Part shown: positions 50,436 through 59,588 of the stretch, one piece after another
Numbering within the stretch: the stretch's first letter is position 1
Layout: each line of letters starts with the position of its first letter
Assembly (NCBI RefSeq): GCF_000327065.1
Contig: NC_019936.1
Coordinates: forward strand, 2,187,001 to 2,251,000
DNA: 64,000 bases
From: Stutzerimonas stutzeri RCH2
GTDB lineage: Bacteria; Pseudomonadota; Gammaproteobacteria; Pseudomonadales; Pseudomonadaceae
Reading direction: 5' to 3'
Position numbers and translations under genes: made by a program
Notes under the pieces: model-generated
The model's database searches: none
What the model saw: only the letters and a program-made list of their open reading frames with translations
What the model was told of the DNA's origin: nothing

Positions 50436-51544
50436 CTAAGCGGTTCGTTGTTGCTGCAGAAAGTTGAGCAATGCGACTTCTTCAGCACTGAGCCATTTGC
50501 GCTTGCGCGCAGCCCTTGGCTTGGCCAGATCGCCTGCGCTGAAGGCGTCCAGGATTGCCGGATGGATATAGCACTGGCGGCAGACCGCAGGGGTGTTTCC
50601 CAGCTGGCTGGCGACCTGCTTGACCGTCTCCACGAGGTTTTGCTTGGCAACACTATCAGGCGCGCTATCCAGTTTGCGCAGCCTTTCCAACGCCAGCGCG
50701 CTGCCGGCCCAGGTGCGGTAGTCCTTGGCGGTAAAGTCGCTGCCGGTCATTTCTCGTAGATAGAGATTCACATCGTTGGAACTGACGGCGCGCCGTTGGC
50801 CATCTTCGTCCAGATATTGAAACAGCTGCTGACCTGGCAGCTCCATGCAGCGGCGCATCAGCCTGGCCAAGCGGCGGTCGCGCAGAGTAACTTCATGCTC
50901 AACGCCGCTCTTGCCGCGAAAATGAAAACGGATCGAGGTGCCGCTGATATCGACATGCCGTGTACGCAAGGTCGTCAGCCCATAGGAGCGGTTGTCCCGG
51001 GCGTAGCGGGAGTTGCCGATTCGGATCAGTGTGGATTCGAGTAGCGTTACCACCAGCGCCATGACCTTCTCACGTGAGAGCTCCGGGGCGGCCAGGTGCT
51101 TTTCCAGCTTCTGGCGCAGTTTCGGTAGCGCCTCGCCGAACTGGAGCATGCGGTCGTACTTGTTGCCGTCACGGATTTCCCGCCAGCGGCTGTGGTAGCG
51201 ATACTGTTTTCGGCCGCGTGCGTCACGTCCGGTGGCCTGCAAATGTCCCTGCGGATCAGGACAGATCCATACGTCACGATAGGCCGGTGGTATCACCAGC
51301 TTGTTGATCCGCTGTATCGCGGCGTCGTCGCGGATGCGCTCGCCGTTCGGCCCGAAGTAAACGAACTTGCCGCGCTGCAATTTGCGCCTGATGCCCGGCT
51401 GTGAATCATCGACGTAATGCAGGTCATCAGGCAGGTCAGGTCAGGGCAGAGCAGGGTGCCGGTGTCGCTGCTTTCGTCGGCGGGAACAGGGCGGGTACCT
51501 TCGGCCAGTCGCGGAGGCTCGTCCAGCACGGTGTCATTGCGCAT
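50436..51544 (-). pseudogene. Type IB DNA topoisomerase, frameshifted by a 5-bp tandem duplication
   Basis: The frame from ATG 51544 gives the first 36 residues (MRNDTVLDEPPRLAEG... LLCPDL), and the rest runs in another frame from there (PDDLHYVDDSQPGIRRK..., ending FLQQQRTA). The join is a duplicated CAGGT unit at 51432-51441 of the plus strand; removing one copy restores one 367-residue topoisomerase. The poxvirus-like IB catalytic region is intact: RTRHVDISG, KDYRTWAGS and the nucleophile Tyr in RQCYIHPAIL. The downstream part (from a TTG at 51380) could still be made, but it lacks the conserved N-terminal segment. Real mutation or assembly error cannot be told apart. Confidence 0.85.
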
Positions 51545-51602
51545 GTCGGCGATTTCCCGCTATGGCCTTGCCGGCAGTGCGCCGGCAAGGCGCCTGGATG
51601 GG

Positions 51603-51767
51603 CTAGTTATCCTTTTCGTTGCTGTTGCGCATCAGCAAGCGGATGGCTGCAACCAGCTCATCCACGGCTTCACGATAAAGCTCCGGTTTGGCTTCGGTTT
51701 CCGCCTGGTCGGCGTGCTTGCGCGCTGTTTCGAGGTGGTCATTGATCGATGAGTAGTCGCCAAGCAT
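51603..51767 (-). CDS. Small conserved hypothetical protein
   Basis: 54 residues: MLGDYSSINDHLETARKHADQAE, then KPELYREAVDELVAAIRLLMRNSNEKDN. Helical, no membrane segment. GGAGCAAACC precedes ATG 51767; a longer in-frame version from 51836 has no such site. The function is unknown. Its stop is 58 bases upstream of the topoisomerase pseudogene start, on the same strand. Confidence 0.7.
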   Translation of the reverse strand: MLGDYSSINDHLETARKHADQAETEAKPELYREAVDELVAAIRLLMRNSNEKDN

Positions 51768-51872
51768 GGTTTGCTCCTGCTGCTGGATCGGAAGGAAAGG
51801 GCGCTCGAAATGCTTGTTTCGGCGGCCTTGTAACAACTGACCGGCGACAGTCGTGGCGGTTCGTACCGTGTA

Positions 51873-52565
51873 TCAGCGCGACCTGAGCGTCGAAAGCGCC
51901 TTCGACCACGTGGGATTGGAGCAGCGTGGGCATGACTGCGCTTGCTGGCTTTCGAGTGCCTGAGGAAAGCCACAGCGGCTACAGGCATACATTCCGGCCG
52001 CGGGGACCTGATGGAAAACCGGCCGGTACTCCGGTGGCAGCACAGATAGTCCGGGGCGCACCGCTTCGGGCTCATGGAAGAACAGGCTGACGTTGCCATC
52101 GTTCTCCAGAATGCCGAGCCTGACCTGCCCGAGATGTTCGACGCCTTGCTGGCGCAGCTCCATGAAGAACTCGTCGGCGGAAATGTTCAGGCCATCCAGA
52201 CTGCGCAATTCATAGATGCCGTCGCGAATGATGGTGACCGGCTTGCCTTCCAGCCAGACGCCGAAGCGCGGGCTGCGGTTCATGAAGAACACGGTCAGGC
52301 GATACAGCACCAGTAACGTGGCGAATACCGCCGCCACCGGCAGCAGCGGAACATCGTCGTAGAAGGAGACGTCGCCCGCAGCCGAGCCGAGGGTCAGGAT
52401 GATCACCAGTTCGAACACGGATAGCTGGCGAATCCCGCGCCGTCCGCTGACCTTGAGGAAGACGAAAACCGCGATGAACGCCAATAGCGCCCTTAGCGAG
52501 ACCTCCGCAACGAACATCAGCGGAAATTCGTGCAGAAGCATGCGCTGCAGGTCAAAGGGGGTCAT
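51873..52565 (-). CDS. DUF421 (YetF-like) membrane protein with zinc-ribbon-like tail
   Basis: 230 residues. Three helices (about 15-90, SLRALLAFIAVFVFLKVSG, VFELVIILTLGSAAG, LLPVAAVFATLLVLYRL) precede the DUF421 soluble domain (SDEFFMELRQQGVEHLGQVRLGILENDGNVS-like block, EPEAVRPG). The last 30 residues add two CxxC pairs (CSRCG and CPRCS), a zinc-ribbon pattern not part of the basic family. The function is unknown; relatives are sporulation or stress membrane proteins. Confidence 0.85.
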   Translation of the reverse strand: MTPFDLQRMLLHEFPLMFVAEVSLRALLAFIAVFVFLKVSGRRGIRQLSVFELVIILTLGSAAGDVSFYDDVPLLPVAAVFATLLVLYRLTVFFMNRSPRFGVWLEGKPVTIIRDGIYELRSLDGLNISADEFFMELRQQGVEHLGQVRLGILENDGNVSLFFHEPEAVRPGLSVLPPEYRPVFHQVPAAGMYACSRCGFPQALESQQAQSCPRCSNPTWSKALSTLRSR

Positions 52566-52665
52566 TGCGGTTCATCCTTCCGATAGAGCGGGCGCAGACG
52601 CAGCAAAGCGCCTCTCCCGGCTCATTCTAGAGCGCTTCGCTACACAAGGCAGGTTGCCAGCCGGT

Positions 52666-52947
52666 TCAGCTTGCTGGCGTTACGTCGAACTCCAAGTCAA
52701 TTCCGTCACCGCTGCCGTCGCCTACCACCGAGCCGACCACGGGCTTGTGCGTGACGGTGCGTCCTTCATAGAACTCGCTCAGATGTCGCAGTGCGACTTC
52801 GTTGATGTGGTTGATCAGGCCGGGCATCTGGGCGTCTCGCGGCACGATGAAATGCAGTTTGACTGCATGGGCACCAGGCCCCCGTGGAAGGTCGGCGAGA
52901 CCACAGCTGTGCCATTGATCGTTGACGTACGCTTCTGCGCCTTTCAT
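52666..52947 (-). CDS. Hypothetical protein, 93 residues
   Basis: Soluble, neutral: WHSCGLADLPRGPGAHAVKLHFIVPRDAQMPGLINHINEVALRHLSEFYEGR, then a Gly-rich, acidic C-terminus. GGAGAAG lies before ATG 52947. No family is recognised. It stands alone between the DUF421 gene and the next hypothetical gene. Confidence 0.6.
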   Translation of the reverse strand: MKGAEAYVNDQWHSCGLADLPRGPGAHAVKLHFIVPRDAQMPGLINHINEVALRHLSEFYEGRTVTHKPVVGSVVGDGSGDGIDLEFDVTPAS

Positions 52948-53042
52948 GAGCTTCTCCTGTTTCGCTTGTTGATGTTGTGACCTTCAAACAGGCGATTGGA
53001 TCAGTCAGCTTCGGGCTGCATAGAGAACGTCGAGCAAGAAAA

Positions 53043-53071
53043 AAGGCCTGGAGCGCGCCGCTGCAGGCCTT
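53043..53071 (-). terminator. Rho-independent terminator of the 89-residue gene
   Basis: Stem AAGGCCTG/CAGGCCTT with an inner AGCG/CGCT extension; on the minus strand it is followed by TTTTTT. It lies 18 bases past the stop at 53090. Confidence 0.85.
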
Positions 53072-53089
53072 GGTTCGAGCAACTCATGC

Positions 53090-53359
53090 TTACTCGGGCA
53101 TGTGCCACGGCGAGAAATGAGCGCCGTTGCGGCTCAGTTGTTCGCGGGTTTGTTCCAGGGTTTCGCCAAGCTTCACCGGGTCGGTGAACACGCTGCTGGA
53201 CATCTTGCAGCGGCCGAGCAGACGGGCTTCGTCGCGATCGACGACGGTGATGCTGACTTCGCCATTCCCTTCGGGAAGGGTCCAGGCGACGCACTGGAAG
53301 GGTTTGAATGCGCGATCGGTGATCAGAAGGGCTTCATTGATACGCAGCGGGGTGTGCAT
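53090..53359 (-). CDS. Hypothetical protein, 89 residues
   Basis: Predicted alpha/beta: INEALLITDRAFKPFQCVAWTLPEGNGEVSITVVDRDEARLLGRCKMSSSVF, then a helical KLGETLEQTREQLSRNGA. No family assigned; the pattern resembles small Pseudomonas-specific proteins. AGAGAGACATGCCCC precedes ATG 53359, a moderate ribosome-binding site. A clear terminator follows it. Confidence 0.65.
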   Translation of the reverse strand: MHTPLRINEALLITDRAFKPFQCVAWTLPEGNGEVSITVVDRDEARLLGRCKMSSSVFTDPVKLGETLEQTREQLSRNGAHFSPWHMPE

Positions 53360-53759
53360 GGGGCATGTCTCTCTGTGTGATACCCAAAATACCTGCAGCC
53401 AAGCTCGTTGGCGTTGGCCTTACATTGCAGTTGATGTACCCAGAGGACTGGCAAGTCACATGCGAGTTCGAAAAAATTTGAAGGCCTTTGCAATTAGCCA
53501 AAAGTATAAGGCTGGCGGTTCTCCGGCAGTGGCTCCAAAGGCCTACTTAAGTCGCTGGAAATATTGGAAAAATCGATTTAGGTCGGACGGGTTAGCTCAC
53601 CGCCGGCGAGTCACGAAAATATTTCGGTGCGACAACCTGTCGCGAGCTGAAACCGCCGTCTGCCGAGTGCCTCGGCTTCACCATGGTGCCGATGCAGGAG
53701 AGTAGTGCCTGTTAATGGCACCTTGCGACTCGCCCATGCCGGGCGAGTCGCAGAGGCGA
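53360..53759. other. Gene-poor, relatively AT-rich region
   Basis: About 400 bases with a base composition visibly lower in GC than the neighbours between 53450 and 53600. A plus-strand ATG at 53460 opens an 82-codon frame (MRVRKNLKAFAISQKYKAGG..., very basic) without a good ribosome-binding site. I cannot tell whether it is a gene or a relic. The chemoreceptor terminator hairpin lies at the right end. Confidence 0.5.
53724..53752 (-). terminator. Hairpin after the chemoreceptor gene
   Basis: A 12-bp stem (TGCGACTCGCCC / GGGCGAGTCGCA) with an ATGCC loop, seven bases beyond the chemoreceptor stop. It is GC-rich with no T-run on the minus strand. Confidence 0.6.
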
Positions 53760-55394
53760 TCAAACGCGGAACTGGCTCAGCAGCCGGTTCAGCTGACCGG
53801 CAAGCTCGCCAAGCTGCTTGCCGGCTTCACTGGATTGCTCGGCAGCCAGCGTGCTTTCCTGGGCCAGCCCTGCAGCCTGCGTGACGTTCTGGTTGATGTC
53901 TTCAACCACGTGAGATTGCTGCAGCGTTGCGCTGGCAATCGAAGCGTTCAAGCCGGAGAGGTTGCGCAGGGCCTGAGCAATTTCACCAAGGCTCTCGCCC
54001 GCCTGGCTCGCCTGCTCGACAGTCAGCTGCGAAGCGCGATTGCTTTCCATGATCACATTGACCGCAGCCCCTGAGTTCTTCTGCAGGCGCTCGATCATGC
54101 CGTGGATCTCGGCCGTCGATTGCTGGGTACGCTGGGCAAGCAGGCGGACTTCGTCGGCGACGACGGCGAAACCACGGCCCTGCTCGCCAGCGCGGGCGGC
54201 TTCGATCGCAGCGTTGAGCGCCAGCAGGTTCGTCTGTTCCGCAATCGAGCCGATGACCTCGAGTACCGAGCCGATCTTGGTCGTTTCGTCAGCCAGCGAC
54301 TGGATGACGTCAACTGCCTGGCCGATGGTTGCCGAAAGCTCATCGATCTGCTGCAGGCTTGTCTCGATGTTGCGCTGGCCCTGGCCCGCCTGATTCTCGG
54401 CGCTGCCTACTTCGCTGGAGGCATGTTCCGCATTCTTCGCCACTTCCTGTACGGCGTAGGTAACTTCATTGATCGCTGTCGCCACCTGCTCCATCTGCAG
54501 CATCTGCTGCTGACTCTGCTCGTGCGCCTGGCCGGACAGCTGGCTGAGCGAACGGGAGGATTGGTCCAGTGCCCCTGCAGTCTCGAACAGCTGGCCGACT
54601 ACGGTGCGCAGCTTCTGCGTGAATCGATTGAAATCACGACCAAGGGTGGTCAGCTCGTCGTTGCCGGAAACGTCCAGGGTGCGGGTCAGGTCGGCTTCAC
54701 CGCTGGCGATGTTGGCCATGGCCGCCATCGTGTGACGAAGCGGACGGACAATGCTGCGGATCAGAATCGCCACCAGGACGGCCATGATTGCCGAGATCAG
54801 CAGGCCGATCAGGGAGAAGCGGGTCAGGTAGTTCCAGAATTCCTGCTCGACATCATCCACATAGATGCCCGAACCGATGATCCAGCCCCACGGCTTGAAC
54901 AGCTGCACATAGGAGATCTTCGGGACCGGGTTCTCCTCGCCGGGCTTGGCCCACATGTAATCGACCAGTCCGGCGCCGTCGCGCTGGGCGATCCGGACCA
55001 TCTCGTTGAAGAGTTCCTTGCCTTCGGGGTCCTTGATCTTCGACAGATCCTGTCCATCGAGCTTCGGCTGCATCGGGTGCATGATCATGGTCGGGCCGAG
55101 ATCGTTGATCCAGTAGTAGTCCTGACCGTCGTAGCGCAGCAGGCGGATCTGTTCGATGGCTGCCTTTTGGGCTTCGGCAGTCGTCATGGCCCCACTCAGT
55201 TCGAGCTTGCGGTAGTGCTCGAACACGCCGGAGGCCGCTTCCACCACATGCCTTGTGGACTCCTGCTTGCCACGATACAAGTCGGAGCGCACCTGCTGGA
55301 TCATCAGCAGGCCAAGGATGAACAGCATGACCACGGCGACCACGGGGATCAGCCAGAGGCGCTTGCTTATGGGAACATTGCGCAGCAGATTCAT
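53760..55394 (-). CDS. Methyl-accepting chemotaxis protein with single-Cache sensor
   Basis: 544 residues. TM1 (13-33) and TM2 (about 190-212) bracket a periplasmic sCache_2-like domain with [18 protein letters not shown] and [18 protein letters not shown] follows, then the signalling hairpin with the conserved tip [37 protein letters not shown]. There is no C-terminal CheR-tethering pentapeptide (it ends QFRV). sCache_2 receptors often sense C2-C4 carboxylates, so an organic acid ligand is likely but not shown. Confidence 0.92.
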   Translation of the reverse strand: MNLLRNVPISKRLWLIPVVAVVMLFILGLLMIQQVRSDLYRGKQESTRHVVEAASGVFEHYRKLELSGAMTTAEAQKAAIEQIRLLRYDGQDYYWINDLGPTMIMHPMQPKLDGQDLSKIKDPEGKELFNEMVRIAQRDGAGLVDYMWAKPGEENPVPKISYVQLFKPWGWIIGSGIYVDDVEQEFWNYLTRFSLIGLLISAIMAVLVAILIRSIVRPLRHTMAAMANIASGEADLTRTLDVSGNDELTTLGRDFNRFTQKLRTVVGQLFETAGALDQSSRSLSQLSGQAHEQSQQQMLQMEQVATAINEVTYAVQEVAKNAEHASSEVGSAENQAGQGQRNIETSLQQIDELSATIGQAVDVIQSLADETTKIGSVLEVIGSIAEQTNLLALNAAIEAARAGEQGRGFAVVADEVRLLAQRTQQSTAEIHGMIERLQKNSGAAVNVIMESNRASQLTVEQASQAGESLGEIAQALRNLSGLNASIASATLQQSHVVEDINQNVTQAAGLAQESTLAAEQSSEAGKQLGELAGQLNRLLSQFRV

Positions 55395-55651
55395 GAGTAC
55401 GGCTCCTGAGGTTACTTTTCTTATCGTTCTTTACTGGTTGGTCGGTGGTAAGCGCTTCACCCGACCGCACCGGTCGTGCCGTGGCACTCTGAGTAGCTTT
55501 TCGGCCGCGCGTGGCTAAAAATGAGCCCCCTCGTCGTCCTGCCGAGGAATTTAATTCTCCGGGGCGAGTCAGAACAGCCGGCCAGATGGCTGTCCGACAT
55601 ATACCTTGGTTGCATTGAGTCGCGATGGACTGCATCGCTTTAGGGGAATAG

Positions 55652-56482
55652 ATGGATCTTTGGGTTGCGATTCAGGCGCTGATTCTGGGTGTGGTTGAGG
55701 GTATAACCGAGTTTCTGCCGGTATCCAGCACGGGCCACCAGATCATCGTGGCGGATCTGATCGGTTTCGGCGGCGAGCGGGCGCTGGCCTTTAACATCAT
55801 CATCCAGCTGGGTGCGATTCTCGCGGTGATCTGGGAGTACCGGCGCAAGATCATCGATGTGGTAGTAGGTCTGCCTAAGGAACGTCAGGCGCAGAAGTTC
55901 ACCACCAACTTGCTGATTGCCTTCCTTCCAGCCGTGGTGCTCGGCGTCGCCTTTGCCGATCTGATTCACGAGTATCTGTTCAATCCGATCACCGTGGCTA
56001 CCGCACTGGTCATCGGTGGCATCGTGATGCTCTGGGCCGAGCGCCGCGATCATGCGATTCGCGCCGAGACTGTCGATGACATGACCTGGACGCTGGCCTT
56101 GAAGGTGGGCTTCGCCCAGTGTCTGGCGCTGGTGCCGGGCACCTCGCGGTCGGGCTCGACCATCATCGGCGGGCTGCTGTTCGGGCTGTCGCGCAAGGCC
56201 GCCACCGAGTTCTCGTTCTTCCTGGCGATGCCCACCATGGTCGGCGCTGCGGTCTATTCCGGTTACAAGTACCGCGATCTGTTCCAGCCCGGCGACTTCG
56301 CCGTGTTCGCCATCGGCTTCGTGACTTCGTTCATCTTCGCGATGCTCGCGGTGCGGGCGTTGCTCAAGTTCATCGGCAACCACAGCTATGCGGCATTTGC
56401 CTGGTACCGGATCGGCTTCGGTCTGCTGATTCTGGCCACCTGGCAGCTCGGGCTGATTGACTGGACCAGCGTCCAGGCCTGA
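55652..56482 (+). CDS. uppP: Undecaprenyl-diphosphatase (BacA type)
   Basis: 276 residues, integral membrane. Both active-site motifs are present: [15 protein letters not shown] near residues 17-31 and PGTSRSGST near 165. It recycles undecaprenyl diphosphate to the monophosphate for peptidoglycan and other glycans and lowers bacitracin sensitivity. AGGGGAATAG precedes the ATG. It stands alone, 257 bases from the chemoreceptor start. Confidence 0.95.
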   Translation: MDLWVAIQALILGVVEGITEFLPVSSTGHQIIVADLIGFGGERALAFNIIIQLGAILAVIWEYRRKIIDVVVGLPKERQAQKFTTNLLIAFLPAVVLGVAFADLIHEYLFNPITVATALVIGGIVMLWAERRDHAIRAETVDDMTWTLALKVGFAQCLALVPGTSRSGSTIIGGLLFGLSRKAATEFSFFLAMPTMVGAAVYSGYKYRDLFQPGDFAVFAIGFVTSFIFAMLAVRALLKFIGNHSYAAFAWYRIGFGLLILATWQLGLIDWTSVQA

Positions 56483-56574
56483 TCCGTCAGCTCGATGGCC
56501 TGGCCTTCGTTCGGCTGATAACGCGTACAAGTGCGGCTGGCTTTGCCATAGTGGGCTCTCCATCAGGAGGCCCT

Positions 56575-57534
56575 ATGACCGCGACCGCCGACCATTTCCA
56601 GCTCGACCTCAACGGCATTTCCCTCAGCCTGTATTGCTTCGGCCCCGAAGAGGGCCGGCCGGTATGGCTGCTGCACGGGTTTCCCGAGTGCTGGCATTCC
56701 TGGCGTAATCAGATTGATCCTCTGGTGGCGGCTGGGTACCGCGTGTTCGTTCCCGAGATGCGCGGCTACGGAAATAGCAGCGCACCGGCTGAGGTGACGG
56801 CCTATGACGTGCTGACGCTGTGTGGTGATATTCGGGCGGCCATGGATCACTTCGGTCACGGGCAGGTGGCGGTGGTCGGCCACGACTGGGGGGCGATGGT
56901 CTCTTGGTATCTGGCATTGCTCGAGCCCGAACGAGTCGCCGCGCTGGTCACCATGTCGGTGCCTTTCGCCGGCCGGCCGCGACGGCCCGCCATCGAGATC
57001 ATGCGCGAAACCAGCGCTGGCCGATTCAACTACATCCTCTATTTCCAGGAGCCTGGGCGCGCTGAGCGAGAGTTGGATGTGGACGTCGATCGGACTCTGC
57101 GCCTGCTCATGTACTACCAGGGGCGAAACCTGCTGCTGCAGGACAAGCCCGCCGACGGCACGCTATTCGAAGACGACATGCAGGCGGGGCCGCTGCCGCA
57201 ATGGTGTACGGAAGAGGATCTGTCCATATACCGGCGGACCTTCGCCGGGCACGGCTTTCGCGGTGCGCTGAACTGGTACCGCAACTTCGAGCGCAACTGG
57301 CAGCTGACCGAGCCGCTGCAGGGACAGAAGATCGTCCAACCGACGATGTTCCTGATCGGCAATCATGACCCGGTTGCCGAACTGGAGGCTTACACGCTGA
57401 AGAAGATGCCGGACTGGGTACCGGACCTGGAGCAGCGCGTACTGGCGCCGTGCGGTCACTGGATTCAGAACGAGCAGGCAGGGCGGGTAAACGAGCTGCT
57501 GCTGGGCTTTCTAGCGCGGCGTTATCCTGGCTGA
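56575..57534 (+). CDS. Alpha/beta-hydrolase, probable epoxide hydrolase
   Basis: 319 residues. HGFPE (35-39) supplies the oxyanion hole, Asp104 in VVGHDWGAM is the nucleophile, and His295 in CGHWIQNEQ the base. Epoxide-hydrolase lid tyrosines are likely among YYQGRN and YRRTF. The substrate is unknown. CAGGAGG is a good ribosome-binding site for ATG 56575; an earlier in-frame GTG-like start is not supported. It is read in the direction of ybiT, with convergent stops 115 bases apart. Confidence 0.88.
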   Translation: MTATADHFQLDLNGISLSLYCFGPEEGRPVWLLHGFPECWHSWRNQIDPLVAAGYRVFVPEMRGYGNSSAPAEVTAYDVLTLCGDIRAAMDHFGHGQVAVVGHDWGAMVSWYLALLEPERVAALVTMSVPFAGRPRRPAIEIMRETSAGRFNYILYFQEPGRAERELDVDVDRTLRLLMYYQGRNLLLQDKPADGTLFEDDMQAGPLPQWCTEEDLSIYRRTFAGHGFRGALNWYRNFERNWQLTEPLQGQKIVQPTMFLIGNHDPVAELEAYTLKKMPDWVPDLEQRVLAPCGHWIQNEQAGRVNELLLGFLARRYPG

Positions 57535-57648
57535 TGCGTTGAAGGCGCACCTTTGCGGTCTGCGACCGTGCGGGTGCCCGTCGAAGACTGCCGTTGCCGA
57601 TTCGCCACAGCGGGTGAGGGCGCTGCGACGGTCAGGCTCGCCTGATGA

Positions 57649-59238
57649 TCAGACAATCACGCCCTGGCTTCGCAGGTAATCATCGTAGCTACCGCTGAAG
57701 TCCGTCACGCCATTCGCGGACAACTCGATGATTCGCGTTGCCAGCGAGCTGACGAACTCGCGGTCGTGGCTGACGAAGATCAGCGTGCCCGGGTAGTTCT
57801 CCAGCGCCAGGTTGAGTGCCTCGATGGATTCCATGTCGAGGTGGTTGGTCGGTTCGTCCATGACCAGCACGTTGGGCTTCTGCAGGATCAGCTTGCCGAA
57901 CAGCATGCGGCCCTGCTCGCCACCGGAGATCACCTTCACCGACTTGAGGATCTCGTCGTTGGAGAACAGCATGCGGCCGAGGGTGCCGCGCACCAGCTGC
58001 TCGCCGCCCTGGGTCCACTGACCCATCCAGTCGAACAGGCTGACATCGTCCTCGAAGTCGTGGGCATGGTCCTGAGCGTAATAGCCGTAGTCGGCGCTTT
58101 CGGTCCACTTGACGCTACCGCTGTCCGGAGTCAGCTCGCCGACCAGGGTACGCAGCAGGGTGGTCTTGCCGATGCCGTTGGGGCCGATGATCGCCACGCG
58201 CTCGCCGGCTTCGACGGTGAAGCTGAAGTTCTTGAACAGCTCCTTGTCATCGAACGCCTTGGACAGGCGCTCCACGGTCACCGCCTGACGGTGCAGCTTC
58301 TTGGTCTGCTCGAAGCGGATGAACGGACTGATACGGCTGGAAGGCTTGACCTCAGCCAGCTGAATCTTGTCGATCTGCTTGGCGCGGCTGGTGGCCTGCT
58401 TGGCCTTGGAGGCGTTAGCCGAGAAGCGGCTGACGAAGGTCTGCAGTTCGGCGATCTGTGCCTTCTTCTTGGCGTTGTCCGACAGCAGCTGCTCGCGCGA
58501 CTGGGTGGCGGCGGTCATGTACTCGTCGTAGTTGCCCGGGAACAGGCGCAGCTCGCCGTAGTCGAGGTCGGCCATGTGGGTGCAGACCGAGTTCAGGAAG
58601 TGGCGGTCGTGGGAAATGATGATCATGGTGCTGTTACGCGCCGTCAGAATCGTTTCCAGCCAGCGGATGGTGTTGATGTCCAGGTGGTTGGTCGGTTCGT
58701 CCAGCAGCAGCACATCCGGATCGGAGAACAGCGCCTGCGCCAGCAGCACACGCAGCTTCCAGCCCGGTGCGACTTCGCTCATCGGGCCGAAATGCTGCTC
58801 CAGCGGAATACCCAGGCCAAGCAGCAGTTCACCGGCGCGGGATTCGGCGGTGTAGCCATCCATCTCGGCGAACTCACCTTCGAGCTCGCCGACCTTCATG
58901 CCGTCCTCTTCGCTCATTTCCGGCAGCGAGTAGATGCGGTCGCGCTCAGCCTTGACCTTCCACAGGTCCTCATGGCCCATGATCACCGTGTCGATGACAT
59001 TGAATTCCTCGTAGGCGAACTGATCCTGGCGCAGCTTGCCCAGGCGCACGTTCGGCTCGAGCATCACCTGACCCGCAGATGGCTCCAGATCGCCGCCGAG
59101 AATCTTCATGAAGGTCGACTTGCCGCAGCCATTGGCGCCGATCAGGCCATAGCGGTTGCCACCGCCGAATTTGACGGAAACGTTTTCGAACAGCGGCTTG
59201 GCACCGAACTGCATGGTGATGTTGGCGGTGGAGATCAA
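57649..59238 (-). CDS. ybiT: ABC-F family ATPase YbiT
   Basis: 529 residues, the YbiT length. Two ABC domains, with Walker [10 protein letters not shown] and GPNGIGKTT, the ABC-F signatures, and DEPTNHLD in each. The linker between them is charged and helical (residues about 240-300), the ribosome-contact arm. There are no membrane segments. The start is TTG 59238 ([12 protein letters not shown]), AGGTAAGCCC before it; longer ORFs upstream are not family-like. It probably acts on stalled ribosomes. Confidence 0.93.
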   Translation of the reverse strand: MISTANITMQFGAKPLFENVSVKFGGGNRYGLIGANGCGKSTFMKILGGDLEPSAGQVMLEPNVRLGKLRQDQFAYEEFNVIDTVIMGHEDLWKVKAERDRIYSLPEMSEEDGMKVGELEGEFAEMDGYTAESRAGELLLGLGIPLEQHFGPMSEVAPGWKLRVLLAQALFSDPDVLLLDEPTNHLDINTIRWLETILTARNSTMIIISHDRHFLNSVCTHMADLDYGELRLFPGNYDEYMTAATQSREQLLSDNAKKKAQIAELQTFVSRFSANASKAKQATSRAKQIDKIQLAEVKPSSRISPFIRFEQTKKLHRQAVTVERLSKAFDDKELFKNFSFTVEAGERVAIIGPNGIGKTTLLRTLVGELTPDSGSVKWTESADYGYYAQDHAHDFEDDVSLFDWMGQWTQGGEQLVRGTLGRMLFSNDEILKSVKVISGGEQGRMLFGKLILQKPNVLVMDEPTNHLDMESIEALNLALENYPGTLIFVSHDREFVSSLATRIIELSANGVTDFSGSYDDYLRSQGVIV

Positions 59239-59588
59239 GGGCTTACCTATCAATGACGTGTGGCTGCGTGAATCAGGCTGATACCGATCCGATACCAATA
59301 CTCAGCGGTCCAGCTCGCTCCGACAGGGAGCTGGTCGATCCAGCGATTTTTGAGGTGAATGACAACGGTGGGCGTTTGCGCCTGCTGCCGGATGAATGCG
59401 GGGTGGCTACCGAGTTCAGCCGCGCATTGTCGCATAGCTACACTGCCGGCGTAAGGACGCCCTGACGAGGCAACCAGGAAACGCCCGGTAGGGCCCACCA
59501 GTGCGCGCGGATGCGAATCGTTTCATTGACAGGCGTGTGCCAAACAGACAGCATTGTTACGATATAACATCGGTGTCTGAGTTAAAGC
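59239..59588. other. Gene-free region between ybiT and the TonB-dependent receptor
   Basis: About 350 bases. The ybiT promoter should be in the left part. The right end carries the receptor promoter and a Zur-like palindrome, listed separately. No convincing ORF. Confidence 0.6.
59526..59569 (+). promoter_or_regulatory. Receptor promoter with Zur-box-like palindrome
   Basis: A perfect -35 TTGACA (59526-59531) is followed, after 17 bases, by a weak -10 (CAGCAT). At 59555-59569 lies TGTTACGATATAACA, matching the Zur pattern TGTTA-n5-TAACA. It would overlap the transcription start, suited to repression. It does not resemble a Fur box. Confidence 0.55.

Noticed and set aside
53127..53459. Upstream part of the 192-codon plus-strand frame 53127-53705
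   Set aside because: This part lies opposite the 89-residue gene and has no ribosome-binding site; only the segment from 53460 is noted as uncertain.
55395..55651. Sigma-28 promoter for the chemoreceptor gene
   Set aside because: TAAAG and CGATAA occur only two bases apart, not the spacing of about 15 expected for FliA promoters.
54102..59256. Long plus-strand open frames opposite the chemoreceptor (54102-55409) and ybiT (57766-59256)
   Set aside because: Same antisense effect of GC-rich codon use. Both real genes have complete domain sets on the minus strand.
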